Of a stretch of 64,000 bases of DNA, positions 19,973 to 28,356 are shown in pieces; the stretch's first letter is position 1, and the number at the start of each line of letters is the position of its first letter. Position numbers and translations under genes: made by a program. This DNA is from Curtobacterium flaccumfaciens. Its GTDB lineage: Bacteria > Actinomycetota > Actinomycetes > Actinomycetales > Microbacteriaceae. The notes under the pieces are model-generated. The model saw nothing but the letters and a program-made list of their open reading frames with translations. It did not search any database and was not told the DNA's origin. The stretch covers positions 1-64,000 of the forward strand of contig NZ_SNVW01000013.1 of NCBI RefSeq assembly GCF_004361695.1, given 5' to 3'.

Positions 19973-20676
19973 CGTGCCTCCTCGATCAGACCACCGTGCT
20001 GCTCGAACCGGACCGTGCCGGCGAGGATCTCCTCGGCCACCTGCCGCATCGAGGTCCGCCGTGCGAAGGCGTGGCCCTGGATGAGCAGGTAGGCGTCGTC
20101 CGGGCTGATGTCGAGCTGCGCGAGCACGACACCGGTCGCCTGGTGCACGACCCGGCGGGAGAACGGGCCGCGGTCCTCCGGTACCTCGTCGTCGACGGCA
20201 CGGAGCGCCCGGCGGAGCACACGGCGGCCGACCGCGGTGGCGAGCGAAGCGCCGTGCTGCACCTGGTCCGGCGCGAGCGACGTCGGGTGCGGGGCGTAGA
20301 CGTCGACCGCGCCGAGCGGGAACGGTCCGAAGACGATCGGGAACGCGAAGACGGCCCGGACCGGTTCATGGCGCACTGCGTCGTTGAACGCGGGCCACGA
20401 GGTGTTCGGGTTGCCCACGATGTCCCCCTCGAGCACCGGGGCCTCGATGCGGAGCGCCGTCCAGCACGGCCCCTCGGCGAGGTCGAACTGGATCTCGTCG
20501 ATGCGGAACGCGACGTCGTCGGACGCCGAGATGGTCTCGCTCGCGACCAGGCCACCGAAGGCGGAGACCGACACGCCACCGACCGGGAGCGCGTCGGCGA
20601 AGGGGCGACTGAGCTCCCCATCCGGGACGTCGGCCGAGGAGAGCGCCCGGTAGGCACGCTCGAATGCGTCATTCAT
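19969..20676 (-). CDS. GAF-ANTAR RNA-binding antiterminator (upstream copy)
   Basis: A 235-residue relative of the next gene, with a GAF domain (about residues 30-165; FDLAEGPCWTALRIEAPVLEGD) and an ANTAR domain (about 175-230; VHQATGVVLAQLDISPDDAYLLIQGHAF). The GPCW/GPCM block aligns between the copies, but overall they have diverged, so the duplication is old. Two ANTAR proteins in tandem could form a heterodimer with two sensory inputs. The 231 bases upstream, to 20907, hold no gene and should contain both divergent promoters. Confidence 0.88.
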   Translation of the reverse strand: MNDAFERAYRALSSADVPDGELSRPFADALPVGGVSVSAFGGLVASETISASDDVAFRIDEIQFDLAEGPCWTALRIEAPVLEGDIVGNPNTSWPAFNDAVRHEPVRAVFAFPIVFGPFPLGAVDVYAPHPTSLAPDQVQHGASLATAVGRRVLRRALRAVDDEVPEDRGPFSRRVVHQATGVVLAQLDISPDDAYLLIQGHAFARRTSMRQVAEEILAGTVRFEQHGGLIEEAR

Positions 20677-20907
20677 GCGCGCCTTCCTTGCTGGCCTCCG
20701 ATCCTACTCCGGGACCACCCGCCGCCTCGGAGCCACGAGACCGCGGCCGAGGTGGTGTTCGAGATGCGCATCGACTCAGGTTCCCCCTCGCCCTCGGGGG
20801 TTTTCACGGCGTATTCTTCGGTTCGGAAGCAACGACGATTCCGGCCATGCCTCGTCGTGCGTTCCCCTCTCGGCACGACGGGCGCGAACTGCGAACAAGA
20901 GCCCCTC

Positions 20908-21270
20908 GTGACCGAACACCTCATCGAGTACGTCGCCCGTGACCGAACGGGCATCACCACCGTCGTGACGACCACCAGCGTCATCGACGTCGACACCGTG
21001 ATCCAGCACATCCACGCCGGGCACGCCGGGTACTACGTCGCTGCCGACTCCTGGAAGCGCACCCCGGTCCGGAGCCTGTCCTTCCTCGGGGGCGCCTACC
21101 TCTTCGCGAACTGGGACGGGTCGAAGCGGAACATGCTGCACGACTTGGCGTTCCACGCGCCGACCCGGTCCGTCGAGACGAAGCCCACGCCGGAACCGCG
21201 CTTCGGGCGCCTGCTCTCCGCGCTCTTCGGCCGACGCGCCGCGCACCGGCACCGCGCCACCCCGCGCTGA
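20908..21270 (+). CDS. Hypothetical protein, DUF3892-like N-terminus
   Basis: A 120-residue soluble basic protein I cannot name. Residues 1-75 contain DRTGITTVVTTTSVIDVDTVI and GHAGYYVAADSWKRTPV, then a short hydrophobic patch SFLGGAYLFANW. The pattern of a residue class predicting a small beta-rich domain is reminiscent of DUF3892, but I am unsure. The last ~45 residues are Arg/Pro-rich and probably disordered. The GTG at 20908 follows AAGAG. The gene is monocistronic, divergent from the ANTAR pair, and closed by a palindrome hairpin. Confidence 0.65.
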   Translation: MTEHLIEYVARDRTGITTVVTTTSVIDVDTVIQHIHAGHAGYYVAADSWKRTPVRSLSFLGGAYLFANWDGSKRNMLHDLAFHAPTRSVETKPTPEPRFGRLLSALFGRRAAHRHRATPR

Positions 21271-21300
21271 CCGCGCTGACCGCGCTCTCGACCCGACCGG

Positions 21301-21350
21301 TGACGGCCTGGAGGCGCGTGGCGGGCCCGCACCGCGCCTCCAGTCCGTCA
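21301..21350. terminator. Complete interspersed palindrome, bidirectional terminator
   Basis: Left arm TGACGGCCTGGAGGCGCG..., right arm ...CGCGCCTCCAGTCCGTCA: 25-base arms with three mismatches, centred at 21325/21326. It sits between convergent genes ending at 21270 and 21362 and should terminate both. Confidence 0.8.
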
Positions 21351-21361
21351 CTGGGCGCGGG

Positions 21362-22303
21362 CTAGAGCCGCAGCGCCAGCGCGTTCGCGGTCAGCCCCGC
21401 GGCCGTGCCGCAGAGCAGCACGGTGTCGCCCGGGGTGAGCCGGCCGTCCTCCAGGCACCGCGCCAACGTGTACGGCACCGAGGACGACACCATGTTCCCG
21501 TACTCGGCGACCGCGTCGACGTAGACCTCGGACGGGATGCCGATGCGCCGCATGGCGATGCCGAGCGCACCACTGGCCTGGTGCGGGACGACGAGGTCGA
21601 GGTCCTCCAGGCCGAGCCCCGACTTCTCGAAGAACCGGTCGAAGAACCCGGGGAGGACCCGCAGCATCCCCATCAGCGCCCGCCGACCGTGCATGTCGAA
21701 CCGGTAGTCCGCCGGGTCGCCGTCCGCGTAGTCGTGCGCGGGGAAGCGCGACAGCCCACCGCGGAGCTCGGTGTCGTGCGCGTGCTCGGGCCACGTCTGC
21801 TGCAGGCTCGCGAGCACCCCCTGGCCCGCGTCACCACGGGTCAGGACGACCGCGGCCGCCGCGTCCGAGAACAGCTCGTACGACTCCCGCTGCTCCGGGT
21901 CCAGGAACCGCGACCCGACGTCGCCGGAGACGATGAGCACGCGTTCGTACTCGCCGTCGGCGAGGTACCGGGAGGCGATGTCGACCGCGGTGATGAAGCT
22001 CGTGCACGTGGAGTTCACGTCGAGCGCCGCGGCACGGGCTCCGGGCGCGACCCGCTCCATCACGAGGGCAGCCGTGCACGGGATCGGTTGGACGCCCGCG
22101 GCGCACGCGGCGATGACGCAATCGACGTCGTCGGGGCGGATGCCGGCGCTCCGGACGGCGGCCTCGGCGGCCGCGGCGAGCATGTCGAGCTGCGAGACGT
22201 CGTCGGCGACGCGGTAGCGCGTGACGGTGCCCGAACGGGACGCGAACGTCACGGGTGTCTCGGGCAGGTAGGTCCCCCAGCCGCTGATCCGGCAGTTCCT
22301 CAT
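21362..22303 (-). CDS. 3-oxoacyl-ACP synthase III-like thiolase (OleA-like?)
   Basis: A 313-residue thiolase-fold condensing enzyme. The Cys-His-Asn triad is visible: C100 in VNSTCTSFITAVD, His in VVPHQASGALG and Asn in AEYGNMVSSSVPYTL. The N-terminal SGWGTYLPETPV and SAAAAVVL pattern fit FabH-like and OleA-like proteins. The neighbourhood has a metallo-beta-lactamase hydrolase and a 3beta-HSD-like reductase but no FabD or ACP, favouring a head-to-head condensation enzyme over housekeeping FabH. OleB and OleC are missing here. The ATG overlaps the MBL gene stop. Confidence 0.82.
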   Translation of the reverse strand: MRNCRISGWGTYLPETPVTFASRSGTVTRYRVADDVSQLDMLAAAAEAAVRSAGIRPDDVDCVIAACAAGVQPIPCTAALVMERVAPGARAAALDVNSTCTSFITAVDIASRYLADGEYERVLIVSGDVGSRFLDPEQRESYELFSDAAAAVVLTRGDAGQGVLASLQQTWPEHAHDTELRGGLSRFPAHDYADGDPADYRFDMHGRRALMGMLRVLPGFFDRFFEKSGLGLEDLDLVVPHQASGALGIAMRRIGIPSEVYVDAVAEYGNMVSSSVPYTLARCLEDGRLTPGDTVLLCGTAAGLTANALALRL

Positions 22304-23214
22304 GACGGTCCCCCTCGGTCCGTGGTGTGGTCGACTGCGGCGGCGTCGCTCGCGGCGTCGTGGTCCGCCGCGTCGTCGTCCGCCGCGTCGTCGTCTGCCG
22401 CGTCGTCGTCTGCCGCGTCGTCGTCTGCGGTCAGCAGGTCGACGTCGGTCGGGTGCGTGTCGTGGCTGAACAGCAGCCGCACCCCGGTCCGCTCGACGGC
22501 GAGCAGCCGACGTGCGGTGTCCGCCTGCGCGACGTGGTCGTGTGCGACGGCTCGTGGGACGGCCCGGATCCGGTGTTCCTCGCCGAGCAGGTCGCGCCCC
22601 CACGAGGCATCGCCGGCCAGCAGGGCGCGGCCCTCGACGAGCGCACCGACGTGGCCGGCGGCGTGGCCGGGCAGGTCCACCAGCAGGTAGGTGCCGTCGC
22701 CGAACAGGTCCACGGTGCGCAGCCCGGTCGCGTCCTCGTGGAACGCCGAGTCGGGCACGACCTGGAGGCGCGGCTCCAGCCCGGTGGGCAGCAGCCCGTC
22801 GAGCACGCCGTCACGCAGCGTCGACGACGTCATCGTCCGCCGCACGGGTTCCGTCACGACGACGGTGGCGTGCGGGAACGCCGCGAGGCCGCCGATGTGG
22901 TCCGGGTGCAGGTGGGACAGCACGACGTGCGTGACGGTGGTGGGGTCGAGCTGCTCGCCGATGCTCGCGCCCGGTGGGACGCGGGGTGGGAGCAGCCGTC
23001 GGTAGGCCCAGCCGGTGACGCCGGTACGCCAGGGGAAGGGGGCGTAGCCGGTGTCGAAGAGGACGCGGCGGGTGGGTGCCGTCCCGTGCTCGACGTCGTG
23101 CTCGTACAGGAACGCGTTGGCGGGGAAGACGCGTCGCTCGCGCGGCGCCCCGCGGAGGAGCTGGTGCACACCGTGCGCCGTCCACCCGCACGCGACCGCC
23201 CGCAGGCTACCCAC
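22300..23214 (-). CDS. Metallo-beta-lactamase fold hydrolase
   Basis: A 304-residue MBL-fold enzyme with the metal motif LSHLHPDHIGG (HxHxDH), further metal ligands in DLPGHAAGHVG and LLAGDASW, and a C-terminal FSHDTHP. It resembles N-acyl homoserine lactonase and other small-ester or thioester hydrolases. The GTG at 23214 has a GGAGG five bases upstream; the alternative at 23220 is too close to it. The last ~50 residues are a repeated DDDAA tail made by a 15-base tandem repeat and are probably disordered. It lies between reductase and condensing enzyme genes with tight overlaps and may hydrolyse an acyl intermediate. Confidence 0.85.
   Translation of the reverse strand: MGSLRAVACGWTAHGVHQLLRGAPRERRVFPANAFLYEHDVEHGTAPTRRVLFDTGYAPFPWRTGVTGWAYRRLLPPRVPPGASIGEQLDPTTVTHVVLSHLHPDHIGGLAAFPHATVVVTEPVRRTMTSSTLRDGVLDGLLPTGLEPRLQVVPDSAFHEDATGLRTVDLFGDGTYLLVDLPGHAAGHVGALVEGRALLAGDASWGRDLLGEEHRIRAVPRAVAHDHVAQADTARRLLAVERTGVRLLFSHDTHPTDVDLLTADDDAADDDAADDDAADDDAADHDAASDAAAVDHTTDRGGPS
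22357..22430 (-). repeat. 15-base tandem repeat encoding DDDAA units
   Basis: About five copies of GTCGTCGTCYGCCGC (plus-strand orientation) encode Asp-Asp-Asp-Ala-Ala repeats at the C-terminus of the MBL-fold hydrolase. Units keep the frame, so the acidic tail can expand or shrink by slippage. Confidence 0.85.
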
Positions 23215-24169
23215 GGGCACCTCCGGCGTAGCTCGCCAGGGCCTCGTCGAGGGTGACGACGGGTTCGTACCCGAGCACTGCGCGCGCACGGCTGATGTCG
23301 AGCGTCTGCGAGTGCGTGATCGTCGACACGGTGTAGCGCGTGACGGGCGGCTCGGGGCGTCCGGGCAGCGCACCGCACACCGCCTCGAGGACGCCGGCGA
23401 GCCCGTACACGAGACCGGCCGGCAGCCGACGGTGTCGCAGCGGCAGCCCCAGGCCGGTCAGCAGCTGGTCGAGCAGTTCGACGAACGGGCGCGGGTCGCC
23501 GTTCGTGACGTTGAACGCGGTGCCGGCCGCTGCGGGGACCTCGGCGGCCAGCCGGACGGCCAGTGCGACGTTCTCGACGGCCGTGAGGTCGACGAGCCCA
23601 CGGCCGCCGTGCATGAGCGGGACGCCGACGCGTTCGTGCACGCGGAGCAGTCGGGGCACCAGGCCGGGGTCCCCGGAACCGATGATGCCGCGCGGGCGGA
23701 GGACGACGACCTCCGGGCCGTCCGGACCCGCCGCGCGCAGCAGCGCCTCCGCGTGCAGCTTCGACCGGATGTAGTGGTTCATGGGGTGGCTCGGGTCGAC
23801 CTCGGGCTCCCTGATGGCCAGACGGTCGCGCGGCGCGGCGTAGATCCCCGGCGACGAGACGTGGACGAGCCGCCGGGCGCCGACGCGGCGGGCGTACTGC
23901 AGGACCCGGGCGGTGCCGGTGACGTTGGCGTGCTCGAACTCGGACCAGCGCCCCCACGGCGACGACAGCGCGGCGCAGTGCACGACGACGTCGGCGGGGA
24001 CGTCCGCGTGCGCCAGGTCATCGAGGTCACCAACGAACGTCGGACCCTCGGGGAGCGCCTCCGCTCGACGACCCGCCGCCGTCACCGCGTAGCCGTGCGC
24101 CCGAAGGTCCCGGACGACGTGGCCGCCGAGGAACCCACTGGCCCCCGTGACGAGCGCGCTCTCCCCCAT
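23207..24169 (-). CDS. NAD-dependent epimerase / 3beta-HSD-like reductase (OleD-like?)
   Basis: A 320-residue extended short-chain dehydrogenase. The N-terminal nucleotide motif is TGASGFLGGHVV (residues 8-19), and the catalytic region has VHVSSPGIYAAPRD then YIRSKLHAEALL (YxxxK). The C-terminal half matches the 3-beta hydroxysteroid dehydrogenase family. OleD of olefin synthesis belongs to this family and reduces a 2-alkyl-3-ketoacid. With the OleA-like enzyme two genes downstream, that role is conceivable but unproven. The stop overlaps the MBL gene start region. The ATG at 24169 is 40 bases from the divergent glycosyltransferase. Confidence 0.85.
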   Translation of the reverse strand: MGESALVTGASGFLGGHVVRDLRAHGYAVTAAGRRAEALPEGPTFVGDLDDLAHADVPADVVVHCAALSSPWGRWSEFEHANVTGTARVLQYARRVGARRLVHVSSPGIYAAPRDRLAIREPEVDPSHPMNHYIRSKLHAEALLRAAGPDGPEVVVLRPRGIIGSGDPGLVPRLLRVHERVGVPLMHGGRGLVDLTAVENVALAVRLAAEVPAAAGTAFNVTNGDPRPFVELLDQLLTGLGLPLRHRRLPAGLVYGLAGVLEAVCGALPGRPEPPVTRYTVSTITHSQTLDISRARAVLGYEPVVTLDEALASYAGGARG

Positions 24170-24196
24170 TCCCCCGATCCTAGGTGCCCGTCCCCC

Positions 24197-24202
24197 TAGG
24201 CT
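24197..24202 (+). promoter_or_regulatory. -10 element of a leaderless promoter
   Basis: TAGGCT followed by a 7-base spacer and the GTG at 24210, with no Shine-Dalgarno. A second TAGG lies at 24181. Confidence 0.55.
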
Positions 24203-24209
24203 CGGCCCT

Positions 24210-25409
24210 GTGCGGATCGCCCTCGTCACCGACTACTACCTGCCGACGCTCGGCGGCGTGCAGACCGCGGTCCGTGCCCTCGCCGAGAGCCTCCGCGCCG
24301 CCGGGCACGAGGCGATCGTGTTCTGCCCGCTCGCCGCGGCGTCCCCCGACCCGGGCGTCGTCGGGCTGCCGGTGTCCGGGGTGTTCCGACCCGACGGCTA
24401 CCCCTTCGCCTGGTCGCCCGCTCGTCTCCGCACGGTGCTGCGCCGCGAGTTCGCCGAGCGACGGATCGACGTCGTCCACACGCACTCCGAGATGTTCGCC
24501 GCGCTCGGCGCCGTGCGGGCTGCCGATGACCTCGGGATCCCGGTCGTGCACACCATGCACGGACGCATCGACGTCTACACGCGGAACGTCCTGCCGCTCC
24601 CGTCCGTGACGACCGTCCTGCTCGCGTTCCTGCACGGGCGGCAGGTCAGTGCGGCCGGCATCCGGGTGGCCGCCGACGCGCCGTACACGAGGACCCGGAC
24701 CGCCCGCCGGATGTGGCGCGTGATGCTCGCGCAGTCCCGGGCGAGCGCCCACGTCGTGGTGCCGTCCGAGCACTTCGCCGCGAAGCTCGTCGACCGCGGG
24801 GTCCGGACGCCGGTCACGGTGCTGACGAACGGCATCGAGCCGTCCGTCCTCGACACCATCGGCACCGTTCCCGCCCGGACCCTGCACGCGGACGAACCCC
24901 TCCGGGTCGTCTGGGTCGGCCGGCTCTCCCCCGAGAAGCGCCCGGACGTCCTCGTCCGCGCGGCGCACGACTTCCCCTCCGGCGTGCACGTCGACGTGTA
25001 CGGCGACGGCGTCGCCCGGTCCGCCGTGGCCCGCGCCGCCCGCGGTGCCGACGTCACGCTGCACGGCTCGACCCCGCACGACCAGGTCCTGGCCGCCATG
25101 CGGTCGGCGCACCTGCTCGTGTCGAGCTCGTTCGACTTCGACAACCAGCCGATGGTGATGCTCGAGGCGATCGCGTCCGGCCTGCCGGTGCTCCACTGCG
25201 ACCCCGACCTCGCCGAGGTCGTCCCCGCCGGCGCCGGCTTCCTCGCGTCGACGCCCGACGCGGCTGGCCTCGCAGCCGAGGTCCGGCGGCTCCGAGCCGA
25301 CCCCGGTGCGATCACCCGCGCGTCCGAGGCCGCCCTCGCCGCCCGTTCCCGAGTCGAGCAACCGACGGACGCGCTCCTCGACGTCTACCGGTCGGTGCGC
25401 ACGGGCTGA
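24210..25409 (+). CDS. Glycosyltransferase family 4, GT-B fold
   Basis: A 399-residue GT4 transferase. The N-terminal domain begins IALVTDYYLPTLGGVQTAV, the classic GlgA/mannosyltransferase start. The C-terminal donor domain has VWVGRLSPEKRPDVLVRAA and an EX7E-like block in MVMLEAIASGLPVLHCD. It resembles PimB/PimC and MgtA mannosyltransferases acting on lipid acceptors at the inner membrane. The acceptor is not predictable. Translation appears leaderless from GTG. It is divergent from the reductase-MBL-thiolase genes. Confidence 0.88.
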   Translation: MRIALVTDYYLPTLGGVQTAVRALAESLRAAGHEAIVFCPLAAASPDPGVVGLPVSGVFRPDGYPFAWSPARLRTVLRREFAERRIDVVHTHSEMFAALGAVRAADDLGIPVVHTMHGRIDVYTRNVLPLPSVTTVLLAFLHGRQVSAAGIRVAADAPYTRTRTARRMWRVMLAQSRASAHVVVPSEHFAAKLVDRGVRTPVTVLTNGIEPSVLDTIGTVPARTLHADEPLRVVWVGRLSPEKRPDVLVRAAHDFPSGVHVDVYGDGVARSAVARAARGADVTLHGSTPHDQVLAAMRSAHLLVSSSFDFDNQPMVMLEAIASGLPVLHCDPDLAEVVPAGAGFLASTPDAAGLAAEVRRLRADPGAITRASEAALAARSRVEQPTDALLDVYRSVRTG

Positions 25410-25410
25410 C

Positions 25411-25479
25411 CGGCGGACCGCGCCGAACGAGTTCCTCGACGAGGTCGTCGTCGCGCTCCGGAAGCTCGCCGCCCGCTGA
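25411..25479 (+). pseudogene. Possible C-terminal remnant of a lost gene
   Basis: After the glycosyltransferase stop, one frame reads RRTAPNEFLDEVVVALRKLAAR then TGA. Almost every codon ends in G or C, as in real genes here. No start is available, and the frame merges into the previous gene. It looks like the tail of a deleted gene left when the WXG/DUF1023 locus next door was inserted or rearranged. It is too short to identify. Confidence 0.35.
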
Positions 25480-25526
25480 TCCTCCACAGGTCCGCACCGA
25501 TGTACTGGATGTGATGTATCAGGTAC

Positions 25527-25532
25527 TAGAGT
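25527..25532 (+). promoter_or_regulatory. Candidate -10 for the WXG/DUF1023 locus
   Basis: TAGAGT within GTACTAGAGTCCC lies 21 bases before the WXG-like start, in a locally AT-richer stretch (25500-25532). A GAAGGGGGG ribosome site follows. Confidence 0.45.
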
Positions 25533-25553
25533 CCCTCTGAGAAGGGGGGTCTC

Positions 25554-25883
25554 ATGGGAGACGGTTGGCAGGTCGACATCGCCGCGGCGCAGGCGGTCAT
25601 CGACGGCACGGCGAACGCGGGGTCGTCGATGCAGACCGCGGCGATCGACGTCGACGCCGCACTGCGCGACGTGGTCACCGCTCTCGCCGACACCGAGGCG
25701 GTCGGTGCGGCGCAGGTGTTCCTCGACGCGCGTCAGGGCGACGCGACCGCAGCCGTCCGGTCCGCCGCACGGGCGATCACCGCCGCGACCGGAGCGATGA
25801 CCGCGTTCGCGCACGCTGACGCGGACATGGCGAGTGACACGGCCGTCGCGAGCAGCCGGACCGACGGGGCACGGCAGCGATGA
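25554..25883 (+). CDS. Small WXG100-like alpha-helical protein (DUF6507-like)
   Basis: A 109-residue Ala-rich helical protein with no signal peptide. Its size, GWQVD near the N-terminus and two predicted helices resemble WXG100/DUF6507-type partners of type VII secretion substrates. The start has a strong Shine-Dalgarno (GAAGGGGGG). It overlaps the large DUF1023 hydrolase gene by four bases (ATGA), the normal position for a small WXG chaperone or co-secreted partner of an ESX toxin. Family assignment is from memory and moderate. Confidence 0.7.
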   Translation: MGDGWQVDIAAAQAVIDGTANAGSSMQTAAIDVDAALRDVVTALADTEAVGAAQVFLDARQGDATAAVRSAARAITAATGAMTAFAHADADMASDTAVASSRTDGARQR

Positions 25884-27769
25884 CCCCGGGGCTGATCGAC
25901 GAGAGCGCCCTCCCGACCGTCACCCCGACGATCGGTGCGGTCAGCGACGGCGCCACCGCGCTCCGGTCGTCCACCGCGCAGGTGGAGCACGACGCGACCG
26001 CTGCACAGGACTCGTGGTCGGGCATCGGAGCGGCTCTGTCCTCGCCGGGCGCGACCGATGCGCTGCCGGATGCCGTGCACGGCGCGGTGCACACGGCTGC
26101 CGGTCTGGCGAAGGCCGCCTCCGCCGTCGCCACCGCGCTCGACACCTTCGCGATCGACGTCGCCGCGATCCGGAAGACCCGTCGGTCGCTCGTGGCCGAC
26201 GTCGAGGAACTCCGCAACCGGGTCGGTGCATCGGACAGCGACGACGCCGTGCCCGCCGAGTACCAGGCGGCGAACGACGACCTGCACGCCCGCGCTGCAC
26301 GGCTCCGGACGCGCTGGACCACCGCGCAGGACGAGCTCAGCCACGAGATCCGGGGCCAGGTCGGCGGGACGCCGCGGCTCTTCCCGTCGCTCAGCGGCAA
26401 CACGCTCGCCGCCCCCTTCGCGATGGTCGACTTCGCCGAGGCCGCCCGTGCCTTCGGCGACGCCGCGACCCTCCCGCTGCTGACCGCCCTCGCTGCGGAG
26501 GGACCCGACGCGCTCCGGAAGTGGGCCGTGGCGCACCCTGCCCGAGCCCAGCGGATGCTCGATCACCCACCGGCCACCGCTGACGTCAAGCAATGGTGGT
26601 CGGGACTCGGCGCAGACGAACGCGACGCGCTCGTGACCGGACTCTCGACGGTCATCGGCAACCTCAACGGGGTGCTCTACGCGGATCGTGGACGGGCCAA
26701 CCAGCACACGCTCGAGACGGCGTTGCGGAAGGCGCTCGCGGACCGGATCGAGATGCAGGGACGGGTCACGAGAGGGGGTCCGCTGAGCGCTGCCGAACGA
26801 GCGCGGTACCAGGCGCTGATCGAGCGGATCGAGGCGCTCCAGACCCTCGCCCGGACACTGGGCGCGAGCGTACCGGCGGCACCGCGCACCATCGTCTCGT
26901 TGACACTCGGCGACCCTCCACTCGCGGCGGTGGCGATCGGTGACCTCGACATCGCGACCAACGTCACGGTGACGGTGCCCGGGATGGGCAACACCGTCGC
27001 AGAGAGCATGCAGGGGTGGACCGGTGGCGCGGAGAACCTGTACACCGAACAACGCAGGATCGCCGACGATCCCAGCGTCGCTACGATCGCGTGGATGGGC
27101 TACGACACTCCCGAAATGCCACCGAGCCCCGACGTACTCCGCTCCACCAAGGCGCTCAAGGGCGCGGAGAATCTGAGCACGTTCCTCAGAGGCATATCGG
27201 GCACGCGTGGGTGGCAGGGCGGGAGCCACCTCTCCGTCGTCGCACATTCCTACGGAACGACCACCGCGACGCTGGCCGCGGCGAAGACCCCCGTCGACAA
27301 CCTGACGTTGCTCGCTTCGGCCGGGATCGACGATCGACTGCCCGACGTCCACGCGCTCGCGGTACCGGACGGACACGTGTGGGCCTCTCAGGCCAAGGAC
27401 GACCTCATCGCGAACATCGGCCGCGGCTCAGTGGAGATTCCTCGGCCGATGTTCGGAGGGGACCAGCCGATCAACACCGGCAACCCCCTGACGTCGAACC
27501 GGACCCTCGTCATGAGCCTCTGGAGCACCCACACCCTCAACCCGAGCGAACGAGACTGGGGCGCCCGCACCTTTTCATCCAACGAGGAAGAGACCGGAGG
27601 GGTCACGCGTCCCGGCTCGGACGGCCACGGGGCGACACCCGCAACGGAAGCCGTCATCAACGGCGAACCGATCACCAGCAGGGGCTACCTCGACGCCGGA
27701 ACGTCGTCGCTCTACAACACGGCACGGACGAGCCTGGGATACACCCCGAACGGGCAGAGGATCCCGTGA
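25880..27769 (+). CDS. DUF1023 alpha/beta hydrolase with helical N-terminus, putative secreted toxin
   Basis: A 629-residue protein. Residues 1-~330 are long Ala-rich helices like WXG/LXG export modules, with no signal peptide. The C-terminal ~230 residues are an alpha/beta hydrolase of the DUF1023 family: nucleophile Ser457 in VVAHSYGTTTATLAA, acidic residue near ASAGIDDRLPDV and a late His in SLWSTHTLNP. Such hydrolases could cleave lipids or esters. The gene is coupled to a WXG-like partner, followed at once by a lipoprotein gene, and the last ~50 codons are duplicated at 28357. This matches the logic of type VII lipase toxin plus lipoprotein immunity. The toxin role is inference. Confidence 0.8.
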   Translation: MTPGLIDESALPTVTPTIGAVSDGATALRSSTAQVEHDATAAQDSWSGIGAALSSPGATDALPDAVHGAVHTAAGLAKAASAVATALDTFAIDVAAIRKTRRSLVADVEELRNRVGASDSDDAVPAEYQAANDDLHARAARLRTRWTTAQDELSHEIRGQVGGTPRLFPSLSGNTLAAPFAMVDFAEAARAFGDAATLPLLTALAAEGPDALRKWAVAHPARAQRMLDHPPATADVKQWWSGLGADERDALVTGLSTVIGNLNGVLYADRGRANQHTLETALRKALADRIEMQGRVTRGGPLSAAERARYQALIERIEALQTLARTLGASVPAAPRTIVSLTLGDPPLAAVAIGDLDIATNVTVTVPGMGNTVAESMQGWTGGAENLYTEQRRIADDPSVATIAWMGYDTPEMPPSPDVLRSTKALKGAENLSTFLRGISGTRGWQGGSHLSVVAHSYGTTTATLAAAKTPVDNLTLLASAGIDDRLPDVHALAVPDGHVWASQAKDDLIANIGRGSVEIPRPMFGGDQPINTGNPLTSNRTLVMSLWSTHTLNPSERDWGARTFSSNEEETGGVTRPGSDGHGATPATEAVINGEPITSRGYLDAGTSSLYNTARTSLGYTPNGQRIP

Positions 27770-28356
27770 TGAACCGCCACTCGCGCCTGCTCGTCTTCCC
27801 GGTGCTCGCAATCTGCTTCGCACTCGTGGGATGCGCGCACGCGTCCCAACCGAAGGAGTCAACGATGTCAGTTAGCGGGTCTCCCGACGCGAAGGCGATC
27901 TGGGACAGCATGAACGCGGAGATCGAAGCATCTCAAGACGTGCTCGGCACGGAGTGGCTCTCGTCCGACACCGCCGCGAGGGCGTGCGGCGCGGATGGCG
28001 CACAGTGGGTCATCACGCGCTTCGGACCAGGTACGCGGCCCGAGGAGCGAGCAGCCCCGCTCGAAGCGTTGGCAGCGCGATGGACGGCGAAGGGCTGGGC
28101 CCCGGTCACGACCGAGTTCGGTGGCGACACGCCCGGAGTCCAGCTTCGGTACCCGGCAGGCTCCACGCTGGACGACGGGTTCTTCATCGAGCTCCGGTCG
28201 ACTGTGCGGCGCTCGACACTGCAACTGCAGACGCCCTGCACGCCTGGGAACGTCGACGCGCTGAACCGCGAGCAGTACGGGGAGAAGCACACGAGTACGC
28301 CGCCGTTCCTTCCGGGGGCGACACCACCCGACACGGGTGGATTGCCCTCCTCATGA
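27769..28356 (+). CDS. Paralogous lipoprotein 1, candidate immunity protein
   Basis: A 195-residue lipoprotein: signal peptide residues 1-21, lipobox LVGC, lipidated Cys22, then a single small domain. Shared blocks with the two paralogues are WLSSDTAARACGADGAQWV, RFGPGT, LRYPAGSTLDDGFFIE and STLQLQTPCT. I do not recognise a family. The ATG overlaps the DUF1023 stop by one base (TGATG), so toxin candidate and lipoprotein are made together. An extracytoplasmic lipoprotein encoded next to a hydrolase toxin would protect the producing cell. That is inference. GC and codon use are slightly less biased than in the flanking genes. Confidence 0.75.
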   Translation: MNRHSRLLVFPVLAICFALVGCAHASQPKESTMSVSGSPDAKAIWDSMNAEIEASQDVLGTEWLSSDTAARACGADGAQWVITRFGPGTRPEERAAPLEALAARWTAKGWAPVTTEFGGDTPGVQLRYPAGSTLDDGFFIELRSTVRRSTLQLQTPCTPGNVDALNREQYGEKHTSTPPFLPGATPPDTGGLPSS

